Shown: positions 1-9,263 of the stretch, one piece after another
Layout: each line of letters begins with the position of its first letter
Position numbering within the stretch: position 1 is the first letter of the stretch
From: JAUILA01 sp050289805
Lineage (GTDB): Bacteria > Bacteroidota > Bacteroidia > Cytophagales > Cyclobacteriaceae
Assembly: GCA_050289805.1 (NCBI GenBank)
Contig: JBNKGL010000003.1
Span: 248,001-312,000 of the forward strand
Length of the DNA: 64,000 nucleotides
Reading direction: 5' to 3'
Translations under genes and position numbers: made by a program
Notes under the pieces: generated by a model
The model's input: only the letters and a program-made list of their open reading frames with translations
Database searches by the model: none
Told to the model about the DNA's origin: nothing

Positions 1-604
1 CGAACAAATAAGTTTCGATCTTAGTCCATATGCCATTCAGGAAGGAAATGCTTTCCGCATATTGCCGATTCGCAATCCAAACAGGCAGGAAGCTTTTGTA
101 AGTACGGAAGTGATGTACAAAAACCTTATCGAAAACTTCTACTACCGTGAACTTGATAATCCACAGGTGTATTACACCGAAGATTACAGGAACTTTGTAC
201 TTAATCACCGTGGAAGCTTCAATAACCTCGCCGCAGCCCTGATTGACGAAGGAAAGCTCGATAAGGCGCTTGATGCCCTCAATTTCTCATTGGAAAAAAT
301 GCCGGACGAGGCCATCCCATATGATTATACGACTCCGCGAACTGTAGGACTGCTCTTCACGCTGGGTGAAAATGAAAAAGCCAGAGAGATTGGTGAAATT
401 GTAGGTGACCGGTCCATTGAAATGGTGGATTACCTGATCCGTGAAAATAAACCGCTGGGTTATGAACTGCAGAGCAACCTCATTATTCTTGGGGAATTAC
501 AGCGTATTATGCTCATGAATGGTGAAGAAGATCTGGCCAAGAAGTATGAAGAAGCGTACCAGGAAGCTGTTGGTACCTATCAACGACTTCGGGGGAACTT
601 CTAA
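1..604 (+). CDS. C-terminal part of a DUF2723-family membrane protein (partial)
   Basis: The reading frame is open from the first bases of the window, so this is the 3' end of a longer gene and not a small protein starting at an internal TTG. The visible part begins with a segment (YAIQEG, then FRILPI) that resembles the stretch just before the C-terminal domain of Bacteroidota DUF2723 proteins. These are large polytopic proteins related to GT-C type glycosyltransferases. The remaining roughly 180 residues look like an alpha-helical, TPR-like soluble tail (NNLAAALIDEGKLDKALDAL). No catalytic part is visible, so the substrate is unknown. The family call is from recognition and is moderately sure. 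Confidence 0.7.
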   Translation, partial: EQISFDLSPYAIQEGNAFRILPIRNPNRQEAFVSTEVMYKNLIENFYYRELDNPQVYYTEDYRNFVLNHRGSFNNLAAALIDEGKLDKALDALNFSLEKMPDEAIPYDYTTPRTVGLLFTLGENEKAREIGEIVGDRSIEMVDYLIRENKPLGYELQSNLIILGELQRIMLMNGEEDLAKKYEEAYQEAVGTYQRLRGNF

Positions 605-634
605 AAAAAAGCTGCCGGATGGCAGCCTTTTTTT
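603..634. terminator. Bidirectional intrinsic terminator
   Basis: A 6-bp perfect stem GCTGCC/GGCAGC with loop GGAT is flanked by eight A on the left and seven T on the right. It can terminate the plus-strand DUF2723 gene, whose stop overlaps it, and the minus-strand gene that ends at 697. Confidence 0.85.
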
Positions 635-696
635 ATGGAATTAACTCATTCGGCACTTTCGAATGTAATTCACGGTATATTTAAATTACCTGCTCC

Positions 697-1899
697 TTAT
701 ACCTTGATAAATATCTTCTTTCGGTAAAGAATCAATGCCGGAATATAAATGATCAGCATGTAGATCACCGCATACAGGCATGATGCAAGCTTGGCAGGCA
801 ATCCTATTCCGGTCAACCCATCCATGAACAGACGATTCGGAGCAAACCCAAATAAGGTATCGCTATAGAATACTATGGTGAGCATCCCGGCCAGAACATA
901 GGAAGTAATCGCATTGGCTCCATATACACGCCCAAGGCCTGTCCATTTGGTATACCCCAATAAATCCACAACCAGCATACAGGCTGCAAGCCCCATTGTG
1001 GCCATACCACCTGCCCAAAGCGTATAGGAGCTCGTCCATAAGTTTTTATTGAACGGCATTGACCATGACCACACTTCGGCTGTGAGATACATCGCAAACC
1101 CGGCAAAGAATATCCATGTTAATTTTTCCCATTCACCCTGTACTTTCAGTACGAGCCGGCCAATTAACATTCCAATGATCCCCGTTACAATAGCAGGCAG
1201 TGTACTCAGCAATCCTTCAGGATCCCAGGTTACTTCCCAGAAACGGCCAGGTAAGAATTTCCGATCGAACCAGGCAGTAATATTAATGCCTGGCTGATAA
1301 TTTGGAGCTATCGCGCTTTCCGAAATACGCTCAATTTCGCCGAGCTCAACCACTCCTCCACCGCTTCGTTCAACTGTCCCCGAATTCAGGGCAGCCTCAA
1401 TTACCGCATCGACAGGAACCGGAACCAGCTCAAAAAGCATCCAGTAGAATAAAAGGATACCTCCGCCGATCCAAACCTGTTGCTTCCAGTTCGTATTAAG
1501 GAAAAGTACGGCGCAGGCAAGAAATACCAATGAAATTCGAGGTAATACCCCTGCATAGCGCATGCCCGCAAAATTGAAATCCGGCCAAAGCCACAGAAAC
1601 CAGCCCAGCAGCATAATCTTAACCGCTCGTGAGAGTATCTTCTTATACATATCAGGCTTCGAAGCACCTTGTCGTTTCCTTTTTTCATAGGCAAGGGTTA
1701 TAGAAACGCCTACCATAAACAGGAAGAATGGAAAGATCAGATCCGTTGGTGTAATGCCATTCCACTCTGCATGTAACAAGGGTGCATACACATTGCTCCA
1801 GGAACCCGGATCATTGACAATAACCATCGCAGCTATGGTAAATCCGCGAAGGGCATCAAGTGAAATTAATCGCTTGGAAGGATTTATTGTTTCAGTCAT
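697..1899 (-). CDS. NagX-like / heparan-alpha-glucosaminide N-acetyltransferase family membrane protein
   Basis: This 400-residue polytopic protein has about ten hydrophobic segments. The N-terminal motif SLDALRGFTIAAMVIVN followed by TPTDLIFPFFLFMVG is typical of the DUF5009/HGSNAT-like acyltransferase family (NagX in bacteria). By family knowledge these proteins sit in the inner membrane and are linked to acetylation or handling of amino sugars. Its start codon overlaps the stop of the upstream GH20 gene by 8 bp (ATGACTGA), so the two are translationally coupled. This fits a role in N-acetylglucosamine-type sugar use. Enzyme activity has not been shown for most bacterial members, so transport or acetyl transfer are both possible. 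Confidence 0.82.
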   Translation of the reverse strand: MTETINPSKRLISLDALRGFTIAAMVIVNDPGSWSNVYAPLLHAEWNGITPTDLIFPFFLFMVGVSITLAYEKRKRQGASKPDMYKKILSRAVKIMLLGWFLWLWPDFNFAGMRYAGVLPRISLVFLACAVLFLNTNWKQQVWIGGGILLFYWMLFELVPVPVDAVIEAALNSGTVERSGGGVVELGEIERISESAIAPNYQPGINITAWFDRKFLPGRFWEVTWDPEGLLSTLPAIVTGIIGMLIGRLVLKVQGEWEKLTWIFFAGFAMYLTAEVWSWSMPFNKNLWTSSYTLWAGGMATMGLAACMLVVDLLGYTKWTGLGRVYGANAITSYVLAGMLTIVFYSDTLFGFAPNRLFMDGLTGIGLPAKLASCLYAVIYMLIIYIPALILYRKKIFIKV

Positions 1900-4474
1900 T
1901 GAGTTGGGATAAATAGGTTATTAAACTTTTTCGTCCGCGTTCATCCACCGTCACCAGTTTAATATTTTCACCGGTATAGGCAAACGGACCATCATATAAA
2001 TTCGATTCTGCTGAAGGTTCGGAACCATCAGTTGTATAATAGATCTTAAGACCCGGATAAAGGACATTCGCAGAGACCATCCCATCTTTAACTACTGCTC
2101 CGGGAGGGGCTAACCTGAAATTATAACCGTTGTTGAGATACGTAAGCCGGGGCAATTCGAATTGCCCTATTCGGTTTGCCATTTCATTCCATGCTTCAGA
2201 TTCTGCTTTCGCCCGGGATTCAGGATAAAGTCCTGACCAGTCTGGTGTTCCTGCCCATGCGCGTTCGGCTAATCCGAATAACTTGGGCAAAATATAATAT
2301 TCCATCATATCCCGCCCTTTGACGGTTTCTGACCACAATTGAGCCTGTATGCCCAATATGTTTTTTCTTCCCTCCGGGGTAAGACGTTCCTTGTCAACGA
2401 AATCGTCAGAAGTGTAAGGCACTCCCATGGCTGATACTTCCAGAGACTGAAACATATCATAGGGCACAAATGAAAAGGCATCCCTGGTATCGACGAAACC
2501 GGCCCAGTAAAGCCCCGGTTCTCTTGGGTCCTTATTGTAGGCCAGGTCGAAATACAGGTTTGCTACACTGCAAAGCACCACAGGATATCCCGTATTCGCC
2601 ATTTTATTCCCCAGGTCCTCGGCACCCCAGAGGCTATTCCAGATATAAGGAACTACTTGTCCACCAGCAAAATTTTCATTCACTGTCCAAGAACCATCAG
2701 GCTTAAAATTCTGGGCAATTTCCTCCCAGCCTGCAGATGTCAGCCCCTTTTCTTCGAGGTAGCCATTAACTTTGTCAAAAAAGTATTTCTGCAGATTTCG
2801 TTCGTTATCTATTTCCGGATGTGCCGACATGAACTCCTGGCAAAGCGGTGATCTGGTCCATGCCCCCCTGGGTACTTCATCCCCTCCTACATGGAACATG
2901 TTCAACGGAACTTCGGCTTCCTCATACATTTCAACGATGTCGTCGATTACGGTTGTAACGAAGTTAAATGCCGATTCCCGGCAAACACAGATCGTGTTAT
3001 CGGTATACCATTGGGCTGACCTGTATTCAGACTCATCCTGCGGATCTGCCAATCTGAATCGCTCGGCTTCCTCCATGTTTCCTGCCGCCTCATATTTTCG
3101 ATAACGGTATTCCATACTTTTTACAGCGGCGCGGGAATGGCCCGGCACATTAAACTCCGGAATAACATTGATATGCCTGTCATACGCGTACCGAATGAGA
3201 TCCTTAAATTGCTCACGAGTATAAAAACCCGTCCCGTACCCCTTCGCCGGATCGACATACGGACCGGAGCCATATGCCGGGGCAAGGTGTTCCATTTCAT
3301 CCGTCGTATGCCCCCGTTTTGAGCCAAATTCTGTTAATTCCGGAATTTCTTCGATTTCAATCCGCCAGGCTTCATCTTCAGTAAGGTGTATGTGCAGCTT
3401 GTTTAACTTATAAAATGCCATGACATCGATCAGGCGTTTAAGTGTTTCGGGAGAATTGTAATTCCGGCAAATATCGATAAAGAATCCCCTGTATTGAAAA
3501 GCAGGTTGATCATCTACAAGGATTGTAGGAACCCGGATTGATTCATGTTCCCCCTGTAAGGAAGCAGCAGGCAAAAGTGCCAAAAGCGAGCGTGTTCCGT
3601 AGAAGACTCCCGCATTATCCCCTCTTATCTCTATTCCCCCGTCATTTGATATTTCAAGTGTATAGGAGCCAGGGACCTCCACTTCTTCCAGTTGAAGCCT
3701 GATTGAAGCCGAATCATCTGTGACATTACCCTGAACCGTAAATGATCCTGTGAATATTGTGTTTAATTCGGATGCGAATAAAGCAACTTCCTTTTCGAGT
3801 CCTGCTGAATGCTGAACAACGATCGCTGAACTTATCTCAAAAGAATCCTTCTTGACCTCATAGGATACCGGGGATGGCAAAATAGGTGTAAGCCTGTTAC
3901 GGTCCTCCATGGATATGAGACTATATTCAGCAAAGAGCTCCCCGGCAGTAGGGATTGGCTCCTGATCCATAGATGTCCGGTTTAACTGGTCAGGTGAATC
4001 AAAAGGCAGGATCGTATAATCATCCGCGGGAATAATAATTTCATCATCACCCTCCTGTAGCACAAAATATACTCCGAGTGGTGCGTCTGATTCCTTAATC
4101 ATCCACTCACTTCCTGTATAGGATATCTTTAAAGAATCACCCGGAGGCAGACGAAATCCGGTCGCAGGAATCATTCTGTAGAAATCTCCGTTGATCCACT
4201 CCATTTGCACTGGCGCATCAATACTTACTGCATCGATATCCCTGGGTGCCATATTCCAGTACATCGCCCAATTTTGGTCGGTTAATTCGGAGTTTCCTTC
4301 ATTTTTTAAGAGAAACCACGCCTGATGCCGCCCCTCATCTGTGTTGGTGACCAGATTCCATTTCACAGCGGGTACGAAACCGCCCTCCTGAGTTTCCCCG
4401 GGGCCACTACAACTCCCTGCCAGAAACAGCACCAAGAATATTAAGGCCCACTCTACCCTAAAGTCTGATTTCAT
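1892..4474 (-). CDS. Beta-N-acetylhexosaminidase, GH20 lipoprotein
   Basis: The protein is 860 residues from the ATG at 4474, which puts a signal peptide ending in LAGSC (Cys22) at the very N terminus and leaves 4 nt after the stop of the upstream gene. An earlier in-frame start at 4561 would bury the signal peptide. The order seen is: an N-terminal CHB_HEX-like beta domain, a GH20b-type alpha/beta domain, the GH20 catalytic barrel with the acid/base pair in HVGGDE, and a C-terminal Fn3-like chitobiase domain (YYTTDGSEPS). It should hydrolyse terminal GlcNAc or GalNAc from chitooligosaccharides or glycans, probably in the periplasm or at the cell surface. It is the middle gene of a three-gene operon. 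Confidence 0.93.
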   Translation of the reverse strand: MKSDFRVEWALIFLVLFLAGSCSGPGETQEGGFVPAVKWNLVTNTDEGRHQAWFLLKNEGNSELTDQNWAMYWNMAPRDIDAVSIDAPVQMEWINGDFYRMIPATGFRLPPGDSLKISYTGSEWMIKESDAPLGVYFVLQEGDDEIIIPADDYTILPFDSPDQLNRTSMDQEPIPTAGELFAEYSLISMEDRNRLTPILPSPVSYEVKKDSFEISSAIVVQHSAGLEKEVALFASELNTIFTGSFTVQGNVTDDSASIRLQLEEVEVPGSYTLEISNDGGIEIRGDNAGVFYGTRSLLALLPAASLQGEHESIRVPTILVDDQPAFQYRGFFIDICRNYNSPETLKRLIDVMAFYKLNKLHIHLTEDEAWRIEIEEIPELTEFGSKRGHTTDEMEHLAPAYGSGPYVDPAKGYGTGFYTREQFKDLIRYAYDRHINVIPEFNVPGHSRAAVKSMEYRYRKYEAAGNMEEAERFRLADPQDESEYRSAQWYTDNTICVCRESAFNFVTTVIDDIVEMYEEAEVPLNMFHVGGDEVPRGAWTRSPLCQEFMSAHPEIDNERNLQKYFFDKVNGYLEEKGLTSAGWEEIAQNFKPDGSWTVNENFAGGQVVPYIWNSLWGAEDLGNKMANTGYPVVLCSVANLYFDLAYNKDPREPGLYWAGFVDTRDAFSFVPYDMFQSLEVSAMGVPYTSDDFVDKERLTPEGRKNILGIQAQLWSETVKGRDMMEYYILPKLFGLAERAWAGTPDWSGLYPESRAKAESEAWNEMANRIGQFELPRLTYLNNGYNFRLAPPGAVVKDGMVSANVLYPGLKIYYTTDGSEPSAESNLYDGPFAYTGENIKLVTVDERGRKSLITYLSQLND

Positions 4475-4478
4475 GTGT

Positions 4479-5267
4479 TTAGTATCTGGTAAATAATTGT
4501 TTCCATAACTGGTTATACTGCGGCCATTTGACCAAATTGATACCCCAATGTGGAGAAGCACTCGTGGTAAAAGCCGTCACTTTACCTTTACCAAATCGAT
4601 GACCTGCAAGCAATGGATGCCATTCGCCCCAGGCATAGATTTCAAGCAACGCTTCTGCTCCCGGCCTTAGCGTGGTCTGGTTGAACCCCAGAATCGGGGG
4701 AATTTCATTGACATTGATATTACCGATCGCAGGGTGTTCGGCGATCATGGTACGTACAGGATAACTGGAGGTTGATTCAATCAGGTCGTCACCTTCCCTG
4801 CAAATCACAGGAAGTACTTCATGGAACACAGACCTGCCCCACCCTCCTTTTCCAAGTTCACCGCCGTAGCTGTACCAGCCGCCATTCATGTGAAAATGTC
4901 CGCCCTCCGAAACCCATTCCCTCAGCAAATCAAACCTGTCAGGAAATGTCACATATCCCTGCTCCCATTTATTCCGGTTAAAAAAATCCGGATGCAACAT
5001 GAGACACTTGGTTTCAACATCTCCAAATATGATGCACGTTGCCCATGATAATCGTTTTTTAAATGTTTCGGGCGACATATTATACAAATCCCACGATGGT
5101 TCGGTAATCACCTCCGCATCGGGAATTTCCCGCAGGGCCTCCACAAATTCAGCGGCATAATTTAACACTTCCACCCCTTTCGTGGGGCCGAGAAAAGGTG
5201 ATTCGATATATTTTTGACCGGTGTGAATACACCAGTTTCCAACATGCCAAAAACGATAGGTGCTCAT
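4479..5267 (-). CDS. GATase1-like (PF07090-type) putative glutamine amidotransferase
   Basis: A 262-residue soluble protein without a signal peptide. The pattern LLREWVSEGGHFHMNGGWYSYGG and the C-terminal PLLAGHRFGKGKVTAFTTSASPHWG match the putative glutamine amidotransferase-like family formerly called DUF1355. The nucleophile elbow of true class I amidotransferases (GxCxG) is not visible; the corresponding place reads HMNGGW, so a sugar-related or binding role is at least as likely as amide transfer. It is the first gene of the minus-strand operon that continues with GH20 and NagX-like genes (4-nt gap), which suggests a link to amino-sugar metabolism. This link is inferred from context only. 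Confidence 0.7.
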   Translation of the reverse strand: MSTYRFWHVGNWCIHTGQKYIESPFLGPTKGVEVLNYAAEFVEALREIPDAEVITEPSWDLYNMSPETFKKRLSWATCIIFGDVETKCLMLHPDFFNRNKWEQGYVTFPDRFDLLREWVSEGGHFHMNGGWYSYGGELGKGGWGRSVFHEVLPVICREGDDLIESTSSYPVRTMIAEHPAIGNINVNEIPPILGFNQTTLRPGAEALLEIYAWGEWHPLLAGHRFGKGKVTAFTTSASPHWGINLVKWPQYNQLWKQLFTRY

Positions 5268-5340
5268 AGTTCAGACAGAATTCTGCCTCCCAATATAATA
5301 ATTGATTTTACATCAACCTATCCGTTAAAATAAAAGGATT

Positions 5341-6114
5341 CTATCGCCTCAGGATACAGAAGAGATCAAGCGCCGTGTCTGCATCTTCTGTGAGAATGTA
5401 GTCATCATGTGTGATCGAAAGGGTTAGTGCATCATCCGTTTCCTTTAACTTATTCCTGTTCAGGCGGTTAAAAAATTCGTATGGGATTCTCAAAAGGGGT
5501 GCCGGCAGTCGATACTGCAGGTTAAAAATATCGAACCGTGTAAATTTCTTCACCGATGCCTTATTCAGTTCATAATATTTCATCACCTTGTCATTGCCGG
5601 TGATCCCTTTCATTTCAACCGATGGAAAATATTCGCCGGCCAATGAGGTAAGCTCTTCCGCGGTATACTCCCGGATATGCCAGGGATTACGGGAAAGACT
5701 CATTTTGCGGTTGGGGGTGGTTAATAATGCGACGCCTCCGGGTTTTAATACGCGATGAAGCTCCTGCAGATATGTCCGATCATCCCTGATATGTTCTATG
5801 ACCTGAAACGAAACAATGCAGTCGAATGAAGCATCTTCAAACATATCCATGGGTGGAATATTTCCTGCAATGAATGTCTGTTCCGGAAATTTTCCGCGGA
5901 GGGCACTTATCACCTCCTCTATTTTATCAATCCCGGTATAGGAATCACAATGCGGCAGGACCACACTTATACCCCTTCCTTCCCCGCAACCAACTTCCAG
6001 CAGGTCGCCTTTCAAAAAGCTTCCTGACAAATAGTAGGCTTCGAGTAAACGCTGATGAATCGGATTATCCGAAGTGATTCTGTCTGATGCTATCTCGGTA
6101 GTATATACGGCCAT
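5341..6114 (-). CDS. Class I SAM-dependent methyltransferase
   Basis: A 257-residue Rossmann-fold methyltransferase. Motif I is LLEVGCGEGRG, followed by an acidic residue at the end of beta 2 (YTGIDK), a post-I region with FDCIVSFQVIEHI, and the typical LKPGGVALLTTPN segment. This is the UbiE/COQ5-like Methyltransf_11 type. The C-terminal 90 residues hold a family-specific part with no recognised motif. The substrate cannot be read from the sequence. The gene stands alone, divergent from the GWxTD gene, with a -7 promoter element 17 nt upstream of its start. Confidence 0.85.
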   Translation of the reverse strand: MAVYTTEIASDRITSDNPIHQRLLEAYYLSGSFLKGDLLEVGCGEGRGISVVLPHCDSYTGIDKIEEVISALRGKFPEQTFIAGNIPPMDMFEDASFDCIVSFQVIEHIRDDRTYLQELHRVLKPGGVALLTTPNRKMSLSRNPWHIREYTAEELTSLAGEYFPSVEMKGITGNDKVMKYYELNKASVKKFTRFDIFNLQYRLPAPLLRIPYEFFNRLNRNKLKETDDALTLSITHDDYILTEDADTALDLFCILRR

Positions 6115-6131
6115 GTGCTTGATTTATCCCG

Positions 6132-6139
6132 CAAAAATA
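6132..6139 (-). promoter_or_regulatory. Bacteroidota-type -7 element for the methyltransferase gene
   Basis: On the minus strand the sequence reads TATTTTTG, a perfect TAnnTTTG element, ending 17 nt before the ATG at 6114. No clear TTG lies 17-23 nt upstream, so only half of the promoter is supported. Confidence 0.5.
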
Positions 6140-6224
6140 GAAGATCAGGGCGAAAATCCCCGATTTAGAATGAAATCAGATCATTTTGGCTCCCTTTTTG
6201 ATGTATATTTAAAAAAAGCGTCTA

Positions 6225-7412
6225 ATGAAAGCATTATTATCTGCATCTATCGTCATCCTAAGTGCAATGCAATTGTTTGGCCAGAATACGCCAGAACGCA
6301 TTAATTATGCACATCAGTACAATCCCGAAGAAGAAATAGATATGCATGTGATCTATGGCCTCCGTCCATCGGGAGAATATGAAATCATGATCGGAATCAC
6401 TGACCGGGCAGAGCAACCGAATCCCGATTATAATTTCTCATTTTACGGACTATCCAATTATCAGGAATCACTGGAGGGAAATGAAATGATCCCGGTTTCA
6501 TCACAATTGATTAACCGGTCCGGCAACGAATCTGTTTATTCATTTCGTTTTTCCAGCATCAATGATAAACTGATCATTTGTGAGGTTGAGAGTGCATACA
6601 GCGGGTTGTCATTTTATGAAAATATCGATTTTGAGGAACATCCCTTTCCTGCTCTCCTGATCAATTCCTCCGGAATGCCAATGTTGAAAAGTTATCTGAA
6701 TGAAGGAAAATATGATATTTCGGCCGCCGTACCTATTACGCTCGACCTGTATGATCATGAATTTCCTGTTGCATTGCCACCAATGACAACCAGGGAACCG
6801 GATGTTGCCAGAACATTAACGATAACATCCAGTTTTCAGATGGATACTTCTTTCAATCACATTTTTGATGAGCCTGGTTTATATGTGGGAAGATCTGCCG
6901 ACAAGGAAATACGCATGGTTTACAGAATTCAGGGCCCTTATTTTCCTGAATATGTTACCATTTCAGACCTGATCGAACCGCTTGTGTATATCACAACACG
7001 TGAAGAACGGGAGCAGTTAATGCTCAATATTGATAATAAACAGGTGTTTGATCGTTTTTGGCTGGACATGACCGGTTCAAAGGATAACGCAAAATGGATT
7101 ATCAAGAATTATTACCGGCGTGTTGCAGAAGCCAATGATTTGTTTACATCCTACAAGGAAGGATGGAAAACGGACCGTGGCATGTTGTATATCATTTTCG
7201 GTCCCCCTGATGAAGTAATCAGGACAGGAAAGGAAGAGGTGTGGAGTTATAAAGGTGGCGATAATATTCCTGCGTTGATTTTTAAATTCGTTACTTTGCG
7301 TAGCCCTTATGCGCCACGACAATATGTGCTGGAAAGGAATCCCAACCTTGCAGAAGATTGGATCAAAGCAGTAAAGTTTTGGCGCCAGGGAATGCCGATT
7401 AATGACCTTTAA
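6225..7412 (+). CDS. GWxTD domain-containing protein
   Basis: The protein is 395 residues with a signal peptide (hydrophobic residues 3-17, then FGQ before Asn). The C-terminal 85 residues contain the name-giving GWKTD sequence followed by RGMLYIIFGPPDEV, characteristic of the GWxTD domain widespread in Bacteroidota and relatives. The N-terminal 290 residues look like beta-rich extracytoplasmic domains. The function of the family is unknown; an envelope location is inferred from the signal peptide. It is followed after 8 nt by rlmB, so both may be transcribed together. Confidence 0.88.
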   Translation: MKALLSASIVILSAMQLFGQNTPERINYAHQYNPEEEIDMHVIYGLRPSGEYEIMIGITDRAEQPNPDYNFSFYGLSNYQESLEGNEMIPVSSQLINRSGNESVYSFRFSSINDKLIICEVESAYSGLSFYENIDFEEHPFPALLINSSGMPMLKSYLNEGKYDISAAVPITLDLYDHEFPVALPPMTTREPDVARTLTITSSFQMDTSFNHIFDEPGLYVGRSADKEIRMVYRIQGPYFPEYVTISDLIEPLVYITTREEREQLMLNIDNKQVFDRFWLDMTGSKDNAKWIIKNYYRRVAEANDLFTSYKEGWKTDRGMLYIIFGPPDEVIRTGKEEVWSYKGGDNIPALIFKFVTLRSPYAPRQYVLERNPNLAEDWIKAVKFWRQGMPINDL

Positions 7413-7420
7413 ATTACCTG

Positions 7421-8176
7421 ATGAACACATCCCAGAGCCCCAAAGATTATCTCTTTGGCATACGCGCCATAATTGAGAGTATCCTTGCAGGAAAGGAGAT
7501 TGATAAAATCCTTTTACAAAAAGGAACCAATAATCCGCTAATGAAGGAACTCATACAGGAAGCTAAAAGGCACGGCGTGCCGGTAAGCTATGTGCCGGTA
7601 GAGAAGCTAAACAGGGTAACACGGAAAAACCACCAGGGTGCAATTGCCTTCATTTCCTCGGTTCAGTACGCATCCCTCGACAATGTCATTCAGGAAAGCT
7701 ATACATCGGGGAAGGAACCGTTTATCCTGATCCTTGACCGGGTCACCGATGTTCGTAACTTCGGTGCTATCGCACGTACTGCAGAAGGTGCAGGAATAAA
7801 TGCCATTGTGATACCCTCCAGGGGAAGCGCTGCCATCAATGCAGATGCGATGAAAACTTCGGCGGGAGCATTGAGTTATATTCCGGTATGCCGTGAGGAA
7901 AATTTGAAATTTACCCTGAATTACCTCAGGGAAAGTGGAATCAGGATTCTGGCATGCACGGAAAAGACGGACGACCTTTTGTATGAAGTTGATATGACCG
8001 GACCACTGGCGATTCTTATGGGATCAGAAGAAGATGGAATTTCTCCGGAATACCTGAAACTATGTGATGTCCGCGGTAAAATCCCTATGTACGGGAATAT
8101 TGAATCCCTGAATGTATCCGTTTCCGCGGCAATTGCAATTTATGAAGCGGTAAGGCAACGTTCTTCCGTAGGCTGA
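7421..8176 (+). CDS. rlmB: 23S rRNA (guanosine(2251)-2'-O)-methyltransferase RlmB, TrmH/SPOUT family
   Basis: A 251-residue SPOUT methyltransferase. An N-terminal substrate-binding domain opens with DYLFGIRAIIESI, and the C-terminal knot has the three family motifs: DRVTDVRNFGAIARTAEG, MGSEEDGISPEY and NIESLNVSVSAAIAIYEA. The length agrees with E. coli RlmB (243 aa). It methylates the ribose of G2251 in the ribosomal P loop, according to the family. It starts 8 nt after the GWxTD gene, and its stop at 8176 directly abuts the end of the convergent manC, leaving no terminator between them. Confidence 0.9.
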   Translation: MNTSQSPKDYLFGIRAIIESILAGKEIDKILLQKGTNNPLMKELIQEAKRHGVPVSYVPVEKLNRVTRKNHQGAIAFISSVQYASLDNVIQESYTSGKEPFILILDRVTDVRNFGAIARTAEGAGINAIVIPSRGSAAINADAMKTSAGALSYIPVCREENLKFTLNYLRESGIRILACTEKTDDLLYEVDMTGPLAILMGSEEDGISPEYLKLCDVRGKIPMYGNIESLNVSVSAAIAIYEAVRQRSSVG

Positions 8177-9253
8177 TCAAAGAAATTCCCTGCCCTTTTT
8201 TTCTTTAACATCCGCGACATAATCCCTGAATCGTTTTTCATCCCCCCGTTTGCAGACCAGGAACACATTGTCACAAACCGTAACAAGGTAGTCATCCAGG
8301 CCCTGAACGAGGATTAACTGATCCTTGGGACCGGTGATGAGAGCACTTGTGGTTTCATACAGGAGCGCATTCGCCTTTACTACATTGCCGTCCTCGTCTT
8401 TTTCAGACATGTCGTGCAAGGCATCCCAGGAGCCTAGGTCCGACCAGTCAAAATCACCCAAAACCACGTAAACATCGGAAGATTTTTCCATCACACCATA
8501 GTCTATTGAAATATTCGCAGTGTGAGCGTATGCATTGTAGATGGCATCCTTTTCCTGTTCAGAATTAAGGTCCTGACTGATTTCATCAAAGGTTGCGGCC
8601 ACTTCAGGAAGATGACGATGAAAGGCTTTAATTATGGCTTGCACTCCCCATACAAAAATTCCCGAATTCCAGACGAAATCGCCGCTCTCGATAAATTTTT
8701 CGGCTAGGCTTTTCTCTGGCTTCTCTGTAAATGTTTTAACTTTTTTCAGTTCACTATCGGTATTTTCCAGGTACTGAATATAACCGAATCCGGTTTCTGG
8801 CCGGTTGGGATTTATTCCGATCGTTATAAGCTTTTCCTGATCTTGTGCCTGATCAACCGCCAGCTTGATGGTATTTGTGAAGAGTTCCGTATTCAGAATA
8901 ACATGATCAGACGGAGCCACGATCATAACGGCATCAGGATTGGCCTGCATGATTTTATAAGCTGCATATGCTATACAGGGAGCAGTATTCCGGCGAAACG
9001 GTTCCAGCAATATCTGATCCGGTTCCAGTGCAGGTAATTGTTCGGCCACCAGATCGGCGTATTCGGCATTCGTCACGACCAGGACATTCTCGGCAGGACA
9101 AATGGAAGTAAACCTTTCAAAGGTCAACTGAATCAGGGATTTTCCGATGCCCAGGATATCGAGAAATTGTTTTGGCTTATCATTTCTACTAAATGGCCAA
9201 AAGCGGCTTCCGATTCCCCCGGCCATAATGACCAGATAGTTATTTTTATTCAT
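8177..9253 (-). CDS. manC: Mannose-1-phosphate guanylyltransferase
   Basis: A 358-residue nucleotidyltransferase that makes GDP-mannose from mannose-1-phosphate and GTP. The N-terminal signature MAGGIGSRFWPFSR with KPKQFLDILG is that of the mannose-1-phosphate guanylyltransferase family. Further typical segments are LEPFRRNTAPCIAYAA, VAPSDHVI, FTEKPE and SGDFVWNSGIFVW. There is no C-terminal phosphomannose isomerase cupin, so this is the short single-function form. It lies 10 nt after kdsD and is probably co-transcribed with it, which fits supply of activated sugars for surface polysaccharide. Confidence 0.92.
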   Translation of the reverse strand: MNKNNYLVIMAGGIGSRFWPFSRNDKPKQFLDILGIGKSLIQLTFERFTSICPAENVLVVTNAEYADLVAEQLPALEPDQILLEPFRRNTAPCIAYAAYKIMQANPDAVMIVAPSDHVILNTELFTNTIKLAVDQAQDQEKLITIGINPNRPETGFGYIQYLENTDSELKKVKTFTEKPEKSLAEKFIESGDFVWNSGIFVWGVQAIIKAFHRHLPEVAATFDEISQDLNSEQEKDAIYNAYAHTANISIDYGVMEKSSDVYVVLGDFDWSDLGSWDALHDMSEKDEDGNVVKANALLYETTSALITGPKDQLILVQGLDDYLVTVCDNVFLVCKRGDEKRFRDYVADVKEKKGREFL

Positions 9254-9263
9254 CAGGGTTGAT

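Noticed and set aside
62..604. Complete 180-residue protein starting at the TTG at 62
   Set aside because: The frame is open to the window edge and the upstream residues continue the DUF2723 similarity, so it is the tail of a longer gene.
4475..4561. Longer start for the GH20 gene at 4561
   Set aside because: It would overlap the upstream gene by more than 80 nt and place the lipoprotein signal peptide in the interior.
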